From the NCBI RefSeq assembly GCF_029277445.1, contig NZ_CP119566.1:3288001-3352000 (forward strand): a stretch of DNA of 64,000 bases, given 5' to 3'. Each line of letters starts with the position of its first letter. Positions within the stretch are counted from its first letter, which is position 1. Under the pieces are notes generated by a model. The model was given only the letters and a program-made list of their open reading frames with translations. It had not been told where the DNA came from and made no database searches. The stretch comes from Pararhizobium qamdonense. Its GTDB lineage: Bacteria; Pseudomonadota; Alphaproteobacteria; Rhizobiales; Rhizobiaceae. Positions 8,035-16,791 of this stretch are shown piece by piece. Both the position numbers and the translations under genes were made by a program.

Positions 8035-9537
8035 ATGAATGAAGCAGCGCGGAGAATTGTACCCATGGCGAAAGATCAGGGCGACGCGACCTATCGCGAA
8101 GCGCCGAACAACCTTGAGGCGGAACAGGCGCTCCTGGGGGCTATCCTCGTCAACAATGATGCGTTTTACCGCGTCTCCGACTTCCTGAAGCCGGTTCATC
8201 TCAACGAACCCTTGCACCGCAAGATTTTCGAGGTCGCCGGCGACATCATCCGCATGGGCAAGACCGCCAATCCGGTGACGATCAAGACCTTCCTGAAGGC
8301 CGACGAGAAGGTCGGCGACATGACGGTCGCGCAATATCTTGCCCGCCTCGCCTCCGAAGCCGTCTCGATCATCAATGCCGAAGACTACGGCCGGGCGATC
8401 TACGATCTGGCGCTGCGCCGCTCGCTGATCACCATCGGCGAGGACATGGTCAATATCGCCTATGACGCACCGCTCGACATGCCGCCGCAAAGCCAGATCG
8501 AAGATGCTGAACGCCGCCTGTTCGAACTGGCCGAAACCGGCCGCTACGACGGCGGCTTCCAGGCCTTCAACGATGCCGTCGCCTTGGCGATCGACATGGC
8601 CGGACAGGCCTTCGAGCGCGACGGCCATCTGTCCGGCATTTCCAGCGGCATCCAGTCGCTCGATGCCCGCATGGGCGGCTTGCAGCGCTCCGACTTGATC
8701 GTTCTGGCCGGACGCCCGGGCATGGGCAAGACCTCGCTTGCCACCAACATCGCCTGGAACGTTGCGCATGCCTACGAGCCGGAGGTTCAGGCGGACGGAT
8801 CGTTCAAGGCGAGGAACGGCGGCGTGGTCGGCTTCTACTCGCTGGAAATGTCCTCCGAGCAGCTGGCCACGCGTATCATTTCCGAGCAGACCGACGTGTC
8901 CTCGTCGAAGATCCGCCGCGGTGATATTTCCGAAGCCGAATTCGAAAAGCTGGTTGGTTTTTCGCAGACCATGCAGAAGACGCCGCTTTATATCGACCAG
9001 ACCGGCGGTATCTCGATCGCCCAGCTTTCTGCCCGTGCCCGCCGCCTGAAGCGCCAGCGCGGGCTCGATTGCCTGGTGGTGGACTATATCCAGCTGATGA
9101 CCGGCTCGGGCAAATCGAGCGACAACCGCGTGCAGGAAATCACCCAGATCACCACGGGCCTGAAGGCGCTGGGCAAGGAACTGAACGTGCCGATCATCGC
9201 GCTGTCGCAGCTGTCGCGTCAGGTGGAAAGCCGCGAAGACAAGCGCCCGCAGCTCTCCGACCTTCGCGAATCCGGCTCGATCGAGCAGGACGCCGACGTC
9301 GTGCTCTTCGTGTTCCGCGAGGAATATTACGTGAAGAACATGGAACCGCGCGACGAGTTCGACCCGAAATACGAAGAGTGGAAGCAGAAGTTCGAGGCAG
9401 TGAAGGGCACCGCCGACGTGATCATCGCCAAGCAGCGCCACGGGCCGACAGGCACGGTGAAGCTCGCCTTCCAGTCTGAATTTACCCGCTTCACCGATCT
9501 GGCCGACCCGTCGTTCACGCAATACGAAGAGCATTGA
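8035..9537 (+). CDS. dnaB: Replicative DNA helicase DnaB
   Basis: Hexameric 5'-3' helicase of the chromosomal replisome, loaded at oriC and coupled to primase. 500 residues: N-terminal collar domain (about 22-130), linker, and RecA-like motor with Walker A GRPGMGKTS (226-234), Walker B LVVDYIQLM, the LSQLSRQVE segment and the arginine-finger region near QRHGPTG. No intein interrupts the motor. The ATG at 8035 is favoured by a GAGGCG upstream; an internal ATG at residue 11 is possible. Monocistronic by its flanks. Confidence 0.98.
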   Translation: MNEAARRIVPMAKDQGDATYREAPNNLEAEQALLGAILVNNDAFYRVSDFLKPVHLNEPLHRKIFEVAGDIIRMGKTANPVTIKTFLKADEKVGDMTVAQYLARLASEAVSIINAEDYGRAIYDLALRRSLITIGEDMVNIAYDAPLDMPPQSQIEDAERRLFELAETGRYDGGFQAFNDAVALAIDMAGQAFERDGHLSGISSGIQSLDARMGGLQRSDLIVLAGRPGMGKTSLATNIAWNVAHAYEPEVQADGSFKARNGGVVGFYSLEMSSEQLATRIISEQTDVSSSKIRRGDISEAEFEKLVGFSQTMQKTPLYIDQTGGISIAQLSARARRLKRQRGLDCLVVDYIQLMTGSGKSSDNRVQEITQITTGLKALGKELNVPIIALSQLSRQVESREDKRPQLSDLRESGSIEQDADVVLFVFREEYYVKNMEPRDEFDPKYEEWKQKFEAVKGTADVIIAKQRHGPTGTVKLAFQSEFTRFTDLADPSFTQYEEH

Positions 9538-9628
9538 TCTCTCGAAAAATGGTGCCGGGCGACGCTACAGCCTGTGGCCGTGTTGCAAATCTTCAGGCTT
9601 GCCGTTAAGCGAAGGGAAAATTAGCAAA

Positions 9629-9655
9629 GCCATCGCGGCATTTTGCCGCGATGGC
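9629..9655. promoter_or_regulatory. Perfect 12-bp hairpin in the yjbE leader
   Basis: GCCATCGCGGCA (9629-9640), a TTT loop, and TGCCGCGATGGC (9644-9655). It ends 26 bases before the yjbE ATG and lacks a T run on either side. It may end dnaB transcription or control yjbE; it does not resemble the yybP-ykoY manganese riboswitch as far as I can tell. Confidence 0.5.
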
Positions 9656-9681
9656 CGTCATCAGCTTGGGGAAATCTGTTC

Positions 9682-10326
9682 ATGGAAGCTTTTATCGCGC
9701 TGCTGCAGGTGCTTGCGATCGATCTCGTTCTGGCCGGCGACAATGCCATCGTCATCGGTCTTGCCGCAGCCGGACTTCCCAAGGAACAGCGCGGCAAGGC
9801 GATCCTGATCGGCATCGCGGCTGCCACCGTGCTGCGCATCATCTTCGCCCTGCTCGCCACCCAGCTTCTGCAGATCCTCGGCCTTCTTCTGGTCGGTGGT
9901 ATTCTCCTGCTCTGGGTCTGCTGGAAGATGTGGCGCGAGCTGCGCACCGCAGCCCAGGAAGAAAATGCCGGGCTGGAATCGCTGACCGGCGAGGACGTCA
10001 ACAAGGACGGCACGGTCGGCAGCGGCGCGCCCCGCAAGACGCTGAAACAGGCAGCCCTTCAGATCGTCATCGCTGACGTCTCCATGTCGCTCGACAACGT
10101 GCTTGCCGTTGCCGGTGCGGCGCGCGAACACCCCAATATCCTCATCCTTGGCCTTGCGGTCTCCGTGGCGCTGATGGGCATTGCCGCATCCTACATCGCC
10201 AAGCTGCTGCACCGGTTCCCCTGGGTTTCCTATCTCGGCCTGGCGATCATTCTCTTCGTCGCGCTGAAGATGATCTACGAAGGCTTCGTGGAAGTCGAAC
10301 CGCTGATCACATCGTCGCTGATGTAA
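9682..10326 (+). CDS. TerC/YjbE-family integral membrane protein
   Basis: 214 residues, about seven transmembrane helices. Two mirrored acidic motifs typical of TerC proteins are intact: DLVLAGDNAIVIG in helix 1 and DVSMSLDNVLAVAG in the second half. Members of the family are thought to move metal ions, manganese in several studied cases, sometimes to supply exported metalloproteins. A charged loop (about 90-125) separates the halves. The start at 9682 follows GGGGAAA (9668-9674). It stands alone between dnaB and alr. Confidence 0.85.
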   Translation: MEAFIALLQVLAIDLVLAGDNAIVIGLAAAGLPKEQRGKAILIGIAAATVLRIIFALLATQLLQILGLLLVGGILLLWVCWKMWRELRTAAQEENAGLESLTGEDVNKDGTVGSGAPRKTLKQAALQIVIADVSMSLDNVLAVAGAAREHPNILILGLAVSVALMGIAASYIAKLLHRFPWVSYLGLAIILFVALKMIYEGFVEVEPLITSSLM

Positions 10327-10370
10327 CCGGTTTCAGGCACCGAGACGGCGGACCATCCCGTCGGAAATTT

Positions 10371-10405
10371 CAATCCGCGATCGCTATCAAAGCGGTCGCG
10401 GATTG
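10371..10405. terminator. Hairpin after yjbE
   Basis: CAATCCGCGA (10371-10380) pairs with TCGCGGATTG (10396-10405), with an inner CGC/GCG pair. No T run follows, so this is a probable rather than certain terminator. It lies 45 bases after yjbE and before alr. Confidence 0.5.
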
Positions 10406-10456
10406 ATCAAATCAAGGCGATTGCAGCCGCCGCCGCTTGGCTGTATTTCTCTCGCC

Positions 10457-11617
10457 ATGGCCGATTTGCACACTCCCCCTTTCACCGATCCTGCCTTTGA
10501 GGCTGCCTCCAACCGCGTGACCATCGACTTGGGTGCGCTTGCCGATAACTGGCGCCATATGGACAGACTGTCGGGCAAGGCGCGGGCGGCGGCGGTGCTG
10601 AAAGCCAATGCCTATGGCATCGGCATCGAACCGGCCGCCCGCACGCTCTACGCCGCCGGTGCGCGGGATTTCTTCGTTGCCAGCGTCGAGGAAGGCGTTG
10701 CGCTGCGCCCAATCGTGCCGGATGGCCGCATCCATATTCTGGCCGGCATGTGGGCGGGCAACGAGCAGCTGTTCTTCGACAATGACCTCGTGCCGATCAT
10801 CAATTCTGAAGAACAGCTCGCCTTCTTCATGTCGGCTTTGTCGCAGCATGGCGACCACCCATGCGTCCTGCATGTCGATACCGGCATGAACCGGCTGGGG
10901 CTGACGCTGGACGAAGCCTTAGCGCTTGCCGGCGATCCTGCCCGGCCCGCGAGCTTCTCGCCCATTCTGGTCATGAGCCATCTGGCCTGCGCCGACGATC
11001 AGGCGCATCCGCTGAACCGCCGTCAGCTTGAATCATTCCGGACGGTTACGGCTGCTTTCGAAGGCATCGAATCAAGTCTTGCCAATTCTGCCGGTATTCA
11101 TCTCGGCTCCGATTTTCATTTCGGCATGACCCGGCCGGGGATCGCCACCTATGGCGGCGAAGCCGTCAACGGCGTCGCCAACCCGATGAAGCCTGTGGTC
11201 ATGGCTGAGGCGCGCATCCTGCAGATCCGGCGCGTGCGCACCGGCGAGACGGCAAGCTATGGCGGCTCGGCCCAGTTTTCCCGCGATAGCCGGGTGGCGA
11301 TCGTCGCCATCGGTTATGCCGACGGCTATCACCGCTCGGTCTCCGGCGGCGGCGTCACCCTGCGCCAGGCGACCCCGTCCGGCGCCTACGGTTTCCTGCA
11401 TGGCCGGCAAGTGCCGCATCTCGGCCGCGTCACCATGGATCTCAGCCTGTTCGACGTCACCGATTTCGCCGACAATGCCGTCCGGCCCGGCGACTATATC
11501 GAATTGTTCGGAAACAATGTCGCGATTGACGACGTCGCCCGCGCCGGTGGCACGATCGGCTATGAGATGCTGACCAGCCTCGGGGCGCGGTATGAGCGGG
11601 CGTATATCGAGGCCTGA
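10457..11617 (+). CDS. alr: Alanine racemase
   Basis: PLP enzyme converting L- to D-alanine for peptidoglycan. The PLP lysine is Lys49 in AVLKANAYGIG, and the second catalytic tyrosine lies in the C-terminal IAIGYADGYHR segment; MSHLACADD and GYEMLTSLGARY are family signatures. 386 residues from the ATG at 10457; the frame is open from 10403 but no ribosome-binding site is obvious at either start. The usual H of the ANAYGHG motif is I here. Downstream lies the parDE relic and radA. Confidence 0.95.
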   Translation: MADLHTPPFTDPAFEAASNRVTIDLGALADNWRHMDRLSGKARAAAVLKANAYGIGIEPAARTLYAAGARDFFVASVEEGVALRPIVPDGRIHILAGMWAGNEQLFFDNDLVPIINSEEQLAFFMSALSQHGDHPCVLHVDTGMNRLGLTLDEALALAGDPARPASFSPILVMSHLACADDQAHPLNRRQLESFRTVTAAFEGIESSLANSAGIHLGSDFHFGMTRPGIATYGGEAVNGVANPMKPVVMAEARILQIRRVRTGETASYGGSAQFSRDSRVAIVAIGYADGYHRSVSGGGVTLRQATPSGAYGFLHGRQVPHLGRVTMDLSLFDVTDFADNAVRPGDYIELFGNNVAIDDVARAGGTIGYEMLTSLGARYERAYIEA

Positions 11618-11689
11618 CAGCTTTTCAGACCGAAAACATTGGAATCGTGACGACGATCATGTAGACTGGAACAAAAGGAGATCATCGCG

Positions 11690-11942
11690 ATGAATATCCG
11701 ATTGAATGATGACGATCATGCGTTCATCGATGAGGAAGTTCGCGCCGGCGTCTATAGGGATGCAGACGAGGCTGTGCGGCCTGACAGGCGTTTCGCGTGA
11801 CTTTATTCCCGGCCTGCGGGCGTTCCCCTATCGGGACCGCTGCATCGACTTACCTGTGGACAATTCCACGATGACGGTCCTGCGCATCCTCCATGGCCGC
11901 CAGGACATCACCTCCAAAGACTTCCCCGAAAGCGAAATTTGA
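11690..11942 (+). pseudogene. Fused relic of a parDE toxin-antitoxin locus
   Basis: An ATG at 11690 with AAAAGGAG upstream begins a ParD/CopG-like N-terminus (MNIRLNDDDHAFIDEEVRAG) that stops at 11800 after 36 codons. From about 11780 another frame reads the C-terminal end of a ParE/RelE-type toxin (FIPGLRAFPYRDRCI... then TVLRILHGRQDI...) and ends at a TGA at 11940-11942. The ParD C-terminus and ParE N-terminus are missing, so one internal deletion joined the two genes out of frame. The relic's final TGA overlaps the radA ATG (TGATG). Confidence 0.75.
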
Positions 11943-13345
11943 TGGCGAAAGCCCGGACACAATTCATCTGCCAGAACTGCGGAACCGTTCACGCCCGGTG
12001 GGTGGGGAAATGCGAAGGCTGCAACCAGTGGAACACGATCGTCGAGGAAGACCCGATGGGCGGGATCGGCGGCGGTCCCGGCCGCACGCCGAAGAAGGGC
12101 CGGCCCGTGGCGCTGACGACGCTATCGGGCGAAATCGAGGATGCGCCGCGCATCATGACCGGCATTTCCGAGCTTGACCGTGCCACCGGCGGCGGCTTCG
12201 TGCGCGGCTCGGCCGTCCTGATCGGCGGCGATCCCGGCATCGGCAAATCGACGGTGTTGATGCAGGCCGCCGCCGCGCTGTCGCGCCAAGGGCACCGGAT
12301 CATCTATGTCTCGGGCGAAGAGGCGGTGGCGCAGGTACGGCTGCGGGCGCAGCGGCTGGGGGCTGCCGATACCGAGGTGCTTCTGGCCGCCGAAACCAAT
12401 GTCGAGGATATTCTGGCGACGCTTGGCGAAGGCCGGAGGCCGGATCTTGCCATCATCGATTCCATCCAGACGCTGTGGAGCGATACCGCCGATTCGGCGC
12501 CCGGCACGGTGACGCAGGTGCGCACCGGCGTTCAGGCGATGATCCGCTTTGCCAAGCAGACCGGGGCGGCGATCGTGCTTGTCGGCCATGTCACCAAGGA
12601 AGGCCAGATCGCCGGCCCTCGCGTCGTTGAGCATATGGTCGATGCGGTGCTTTATTTCGAAGGCGACCGCGGCCATCACTACCGTATCCTGCGCACCGTC
12701 AAGAACCGCTTCGGCCCGACCGACGAGATCGGCGTGTTCGAAATGTCCGACAAGGGCCTGCGCGAGGTCACCAACCCATCGGAACTGTTTCTGGGCGAGC
12801 GCAATTCGAAATCGCCGGGGGCGGCCGTCTTTGCCGGCATGGAGGGAACGCGTCCCGTGCTGGTGGAAGTCCAGGCGCTGGTCGCCCCGACATCTCTCGG
12901 CACGCCGCGCCGTGCCGTCGTCGGCTGGGATTCGGCCCGGCTGTCGATGATCCTTGCCGTGCTTGAGGCCCATTGCGGCGTCCGGCTCGGGCAGCATGAC
13001 GTTTATCTCAATATTGCCGGCGGATACCGTATTTCCGAGCCTGCAGCCGATCTTGCTGTGGCTTCCGCGCTGGTTTCCTCGCTTGCCGGTCTTGCCCTTC
13101 CCTCCGATTGCGTCTATTTCGGCGAAGTCAGTCTGTCCGGGGCCATCCGGCCAGTCGCGCATACCGCCCAGCGCCTTAAAGAAGCCGAAAAACTCGGCTT
13201 TTCACAGGCCGTCCTGCCTGCCGCTTCCGCCGACCTGCCCAAAGGCAGCGGCATGAGCTGGGCGGAGATGGAAAGCCTGCCGGATCTGGTGGCGCGCATT
13301 GCCGGCTCGAAGGGAGCCCTGAAGCAGGCCGACAATGATGATTGA
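11942..13345 (+). CDS. radA: DNA repair protein RadA
   Basis: RecA-related branch-migration ATPase acting in recombination. 467 residues: N-terminal C4 zinc finger (C10, C13, C24, C27), Walker A GGDPGIGKST (95-104), the RadA-specific KNRFG motif in TVKNRFGPTDEIGVFEM, and a C-terminal Lon-like P-domain (about 300-467). It starts inside the stop codon of the parE relic, so the decayed TA transcript may now serve as its leader. No strong ribosome-binding site is seen directly before the ATG. Confidence 0.97.
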   Translation: MAKARTQFICQNCGTVHARWVGKCEGCNQWNTIVEEDPMGGIGGGPGRTPKKGRPVALTTLSGEIEDAPRIMTGISELDRATGGGFVRGSAVLIGGDPGIGKSTVLMQAAAALSRQGHRIIYVSGEEAVAQVRLRAQRLGAADTEVLLAAETNVEDILATLGEGRRPDLAIIDSIQTLWSDTADSAPGTVTQVRTGVQAMIRFAKQTGAAIVLVGHVTKEGQIAGPRVVEHMVDAVLYFEGDRGHHYRILRTVKNRFGPTDEIGVFEMSDKGLREVTNPSELFLGERNSKSPGAAVFAGMEGTRPVLVEVQALVAPTSLGTPRRAVVGWDSARLSMILAVLEAHCGVRLGQHDVYLNIAGGYRISEPAADLAVASALVSSLAGLALPSDCVYFGEVSLSGAIRPVAHTAQRLKEAEKLGFSQAVLPAASADLPKGSGMSWAEMESLPDLVARIAGSKGALKQADNDD

Positions 13346-13489
13346 GGAATTTGCCGCTTAAAAAATGGTGAATTCCGGTGAAAACAGTGTTCAATCATGG
13401 ACCATCGAAAGACGCCTGCCGCGTCATCATATATGGTTCGCGGACAATCAGCGTGGGGCCGTCTCAAGGCGGTTTCGGAGTAGGACAAT

Positions 13490-14104
13490 ATGCCCATTAC
13501 AATTCTCGACGGTATCGTTCTCGGCGTCGCGCTTTTCTCGGCCATCCTGGCCATGGTTCGCGGCTTTTCCCGGGAAGTTCTGTCGGTCGCAAGCTGGCTT
13601 GGCGCGGCCGCTGCCGCCTATTTCCTCTACCCGTACCTGTTGCCCTACGCAAAGAACTACACCAGCAGCGACACGGTCGCGATGATCGGCTCGGCCGGCG
13701 TCGTCTTCCTGATTGCGCTGATCATCGTCTCCTTCATCACCATGCGGATCGCCGATTTCATCATCGACAGCCGCATCGGTGCGCTCGACCGCACGCTCGG
13801 GTTCCTGTTCGGAGCCGCCCGCGGCGTCCTGCTCGTTGTCGTCGCCATGCTGTTCTTCAACTGGCTGGTTGCGCCGCAGCAGCAGCCGGTCTGGGTCACA
13901 ACCGCCAAATCCAAGCCGCTGCTCGACAATCTCGGCGGCAAGCTGATCGCACTCCTGCCTGAAAATGCCGATGCGACGATCCTCGACCGCCTGCGCGGCA
14001 AGGACACGACCGGCGAAGGCGAGAACGAAGGCACCGGTGGCACGACCACCCAGCCGCCGGCCGAGGAAACGCCTGCCACCAACGGTGCAGCGACCAACGG
14101 CTGA
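13490..14104 (+). CDS. cvpA: CvpA family membrane protein
   Basis: 204 residues with four transmembrane helices in the first ~130, matching the colicin V production protein family, followed by a low-complexity T/E/G/P/A tail from about 165. In E. coli it is needed for colicin V export and envelope homeostasis and is, as here, directly upstream of purF. The ATG follows GGAGTAGGAC. A terminator separates it from purF. Confidence 0.92.
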   Translation: MPITILDGIVLGVALFSAILAMVRGFSREVLSVASWLGAAAAAYFLYPYLLPYAKNYTSSDTVAMIGSAGVVFLIALIIVSFITMRIADFIIDSRIGALDRTLGFLFGAARGVLLVVVAMLFFNWLVAPQQQPVWVTTAKSKPLLDNLGGKLIALLPENADATILDRLRGKDTTGEGENEGTGGTTTQPPAEETPATNGAATNG

Positions 14105-14120
14105 GGCCGAACGATAGAAT

Positions 14121-14153
14121 GAGGGCCCGCTTTTGCGGGCTCTGTCCATTTTT
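14121..14153 (+). terminator. Terminator after cvpA
   Basis: GGCCCGC/GCGGGCT hairpin with a TTTT loop (14122-14142), followed by CCATTTTT. It separates radA-cvpA from purF. Confidence 0.65.
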
Positions 14154-14328
14154 GCAACGATGATATGTGAAACCCTCAGGCCTTACCGGCTTGAAGGCTC
14201 ACTGAATAATTCTTAAATCCGACCCGATTCAAGAATTATGCCGGACGAAGAAAGCCTGCAGCGCCGTTGCAGAGACCCAAGACCATATGCCAAACGCGTT
14301 CCAGCCGTTAACACAAAGGCCAACAGCG

Positions 14329-15819
14329 ATGACCCATTTGCGAGCAGCAGAAATTCACGATGAAATGGACGGCGATACGCTGCATGAGGAATGCGGTGTC
14401 TTCGGCATTCTGGGACATCCCGATGCGGCAACGCTGACGGCGCTCGGCCTGCACGCCCTGCAGCATCGCGGCCAGGAAGCGGCTGGTATCGTCACCTTCG
14501 ACGGCAAGCAGTTCCACACCGAAAAGCGCATGGGTCTCGTCGGCGACCACTATACGGACCCGGCGATCCTCGCAAAGCTGCCCGGCACCATTTCGATCGG
14601 CCACACGCGCTATTCGACAACCGGCGAAGTGGCGCTGCGCAACGTCCAGCCGCTGTTTGCCGAACTCGAAGTCGGCGGCATCGCCATTGCCCATAACGGC
14701 AACTTCACCAACGGCCTGACGCTGCGCCGCCAGATCATCGCCACCGGCGCCATCTGTCAGTCAACCTCGGATACCGAAGTCGTCCTCCATCTCATCGCCC
14801 GCTCGCGCCATACCTCGACGGCCGACCGTTTCATCGATGCCATCCGGCAGATGGAAGGCGGCTATTCGATGGTCGCCATGACCCGGACCAAGCTGATCGC
14901 CGCGCGCGACCCCACCGGCATCCGGCCGCTGGTCATGGGCGAACTCGACGGCAAGCCGATCTTCTGCTCGGAAACCTGTGCACTCGACATTATCGGCGCG
15001 AAATATATCCGCGACGTGGAAAATGGCGAAGTGATCATCTGCGAGATCCAGGCCGACGGCTCGATCCAGATCGATGCGCGCAAGCCCGTCAATCCGCAGC
15101 CCGAGCGTCTCTGCCTGTTCGAATATGTCTATTTCGCCCGCCCCGATTCGGTGGTCGGCGGCCGCAACGTCTATACCGCGCGCAAGAACATGGGCATCAA
15201 CCTGGCCAAGGAATCCCCCGTGGATGCCGATGTGGTCGTTCCCGTTCCGGACGGTGGTACGCCGGCTGCGATCGGTTATGCCCAGGCGAGCGGCATTCCC
15301 TTCGAACTCGGCATCATCCGCAACCATTATGTCGGGCGCACCTTCATCGAGCCGACGCAGTCGATCCGCGCTTTCGGCGTCAAGCTGAAACATTCGGCCA
15401 ACCGGGCGATGATCGAAGGCAAGCGCGTCGTGCTGGTCGATGATTCCATCGTGCGCGGCACGACATCGCTGAAGATCGTGCAGATGATCCGCGATGCCGG
15501 CGCAACCGAGGTTCACATCCGCGTTGCCAGCCCGATGATCTTCTATCCCGACTTCTACGGCATCGACACGCCGAACGCCGACAAGCTGCTCGCAAACCAG
15601 TATACCGACATCCAGGCGATGGCGAAATTCATCGGTGCCGATTCGCTGGAATTCCTGACGATCGACGGGCTCTACCGCGCTGTCGGCGGCGAGGCCCGCA
15701 ACAATGCCCGTCCGCAGTTCACCGACCACTATTTCACCGGCGACTATCCGACACGGCTTCTCGACAAGAACGGCGATACGACGAGCCCGAAACTGTCGAT
15801 GCTTGCCAGCAACGGCTGA
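14329..15819 (+). CDS. purF: Amidophosphoribosyltransferase
   Basis: First committed step of purine synthesis: glutamine and PRPP give phosphoribosylamine. N-terminal Ntn glutaminase with catalytic Cys22 in HEECGVFGI (residues before it should be removed by processing), the IGHTRYSTTG and AHNGNF motifs, and a C-terminal phosphoribosyltransferase with PRPP loop VVLVDDSIVRGTT. The frame is also open from an ATG at 14287 (14 more residues); 14329 has AAAGG upstream. 496 residues is normal. A gap of about 130 bases separates it from the SDR gene. Confidence 0.97.
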   Translation: MTHLRAAEIHDEMDGDTLHEECGVFGILGHPDAATLTALGLHALQHRGQEAAGIVTFDGKQFHTEKRMGLVGDHYTDPAILAKLPGTISIGHTRYSTTGEVALRNVQPLFAELEVGGIAIAHNGNFTNGLTLRRQIIATGAICQSTSDTEVVLHLIARSRHTSTADRFIDAIRQMEGGYSMVAMTRTKLIAARDPTGIRPLVMGELDGKPIFCSETCALDIIGAKYIRDVENGEVIICEIQADGSIQIDARKPVNPQPERLCLFEYVYFARPDSVVGGRNVYTARKNMGINLAKESPVDADVVVPVPDGGTPAAIGYAQASGIPFELGIIRNHYVGRTFIEPTQSIRAFGVKLKHSANRAMIEGKRVVLVDDSIVRGTTSLKIVQMIRDAGATEVHIRVASPMIFYPDFYGIDTPNADKLLANQYTDIQAMAKFIGADSLEFLTIDGLYRAVGGEARNNARPQFTDHYFTGDYPTRLLDKNGDTTSPKLSMLASNG

Positions 15820-15952
15820 TCCACAGTCCTCAGGCCCGGCACGGGCTTGAGGAGCAGCACTTGCCGGTCGAAACCCAAAGTTCCCGGCTTGCGCCGGAAC
15901 CCGGACGTGTGGCACAGCAAGCCCGCATCAATGAATTCGGAGCCACCCAGAC

Positions 15953-16693
15953 ATGATCGATCTCAAGGGCCGCATAGCACTGGTCACCGGCGCATCGCGC
16001 GGCATCGGCTATTTCACAGCGCTTGAACTGGCCAAGGCCGGCGCACAAGTGATTGCCTGTGCCCGCACGGTCGGCGGGCTGGAAGACCTTGACGATGCGA
16101 TCAAGTCGGCGGGCGGACTGCCGGCGACGCTGGTTCCCTTCGACCTTGCAGACATGGCGGCGATCGACAAGCTCGGCGGCGCCATCAACGAGCGCTGGGG
16201 CAAGCTCGACATTCTCGTCGCCAATGCCGGCGTGCTCGGCGTTATCTCGCCGGTCGGCCATGTCGAGGCCAAAGTGTTCGAAAAGGTGATGACCGTCAAC
16301 GTCACCGCCACCTGGCGGCTGATCCGCTCCGTCGATCCGCTGCTGCAGCAATCCGATGCCGGCCGCGCGCTGATCCTGTCCTCAAGCGCTGCACACAAAT
16401 GCAAGCCGTTCTGGGGCCCCTACTCCGCCTCCAAGGCAGCCGTCGAGGCGCTGGCCCGCACCTGGGCCGGCGAAACGCAGCGCCTGCCCTTGCGCATCCT
16501 CTCGGTCGATCCGGGCGCCACCCGCACCGCCATGCGCGCCCAGGCCATTCCGGGCGAAGACCCATCGACCGTGCCGCACCCGTCCGAAGTCGCCGCAAAG
16601 CTCCTGCCGCTGGTGGGCCCCAGCCAGACCGAAACCGGCAAACTCTTCATCGTCCGCGAAAACCGCATCGTCGATTACCGCCTGCCGGATTGA
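15953..16693 (+). CDS. Short-chain dehydrogenase/reductase
   Basis: Classical SDR of 246 residues: cofactor motif TGASRGIG near residue 13, NAG at about 90, catalytic Ser in LSSSAAH and YxxxK in YSASKAAVEA. The arginine after the glycine motif (CARTVGG) hints at NADP(H). Substrate is unknown. It follows purF in rhizobial genomes and is closed by a strong terminator, so may be co-transcribed with purF, but no functional link to purines is known to me. Confidence 0.9.
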   Translation: MIDLKGRIALVTGASRGIGYFTALELAKAGAQVIACARTVGGLEDLDDAIKSAGGLPATLVPFDLADMAAIDKLGGAINERWGKLDILVANAGVLGVISPVGHVEAKVFEKVMTVNVTATWRLIRSVDPLLQQSDAGRALILSSSAAHKCKPFWGPYSASKAAVEALARTWAGETQRLPLRILSVDPGATRTAMRAQAIPGEDPSTVPHPSEVAAKLLPLVGPSQTETGKLFIVRENRIVDYRLPD

Positions 16694-16723
16694 TTGCGCC
16701 TGGGCGCATCAAACACGTCACAT

Positions 16724-16773
16724 CCAACAAAAAAGAGCCGCCGCGATGGTGTCGCGGCGGCTCTTTTTGTTGG
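16724..16773. terminator. Strong bidirectional terminator
   Basis: A near-perfect stem of over 20 bp built around GAGCCGCCGCGA and TCGCGGCGGCTC, with A and T tracts inside the outer stem, lies between the convergent SDR and pssA genes and can serve both. Confidence 0.92.
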
Positions 16774-16791
16774 GTGATCGCCTGTCCAAAC

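Noticed and set aside
7849..9534. Minus-strand open frame of 561 codons
   Set aside because: Antisense shadow of dnaB; composition is not protein-like and DnaB is unambiguous.
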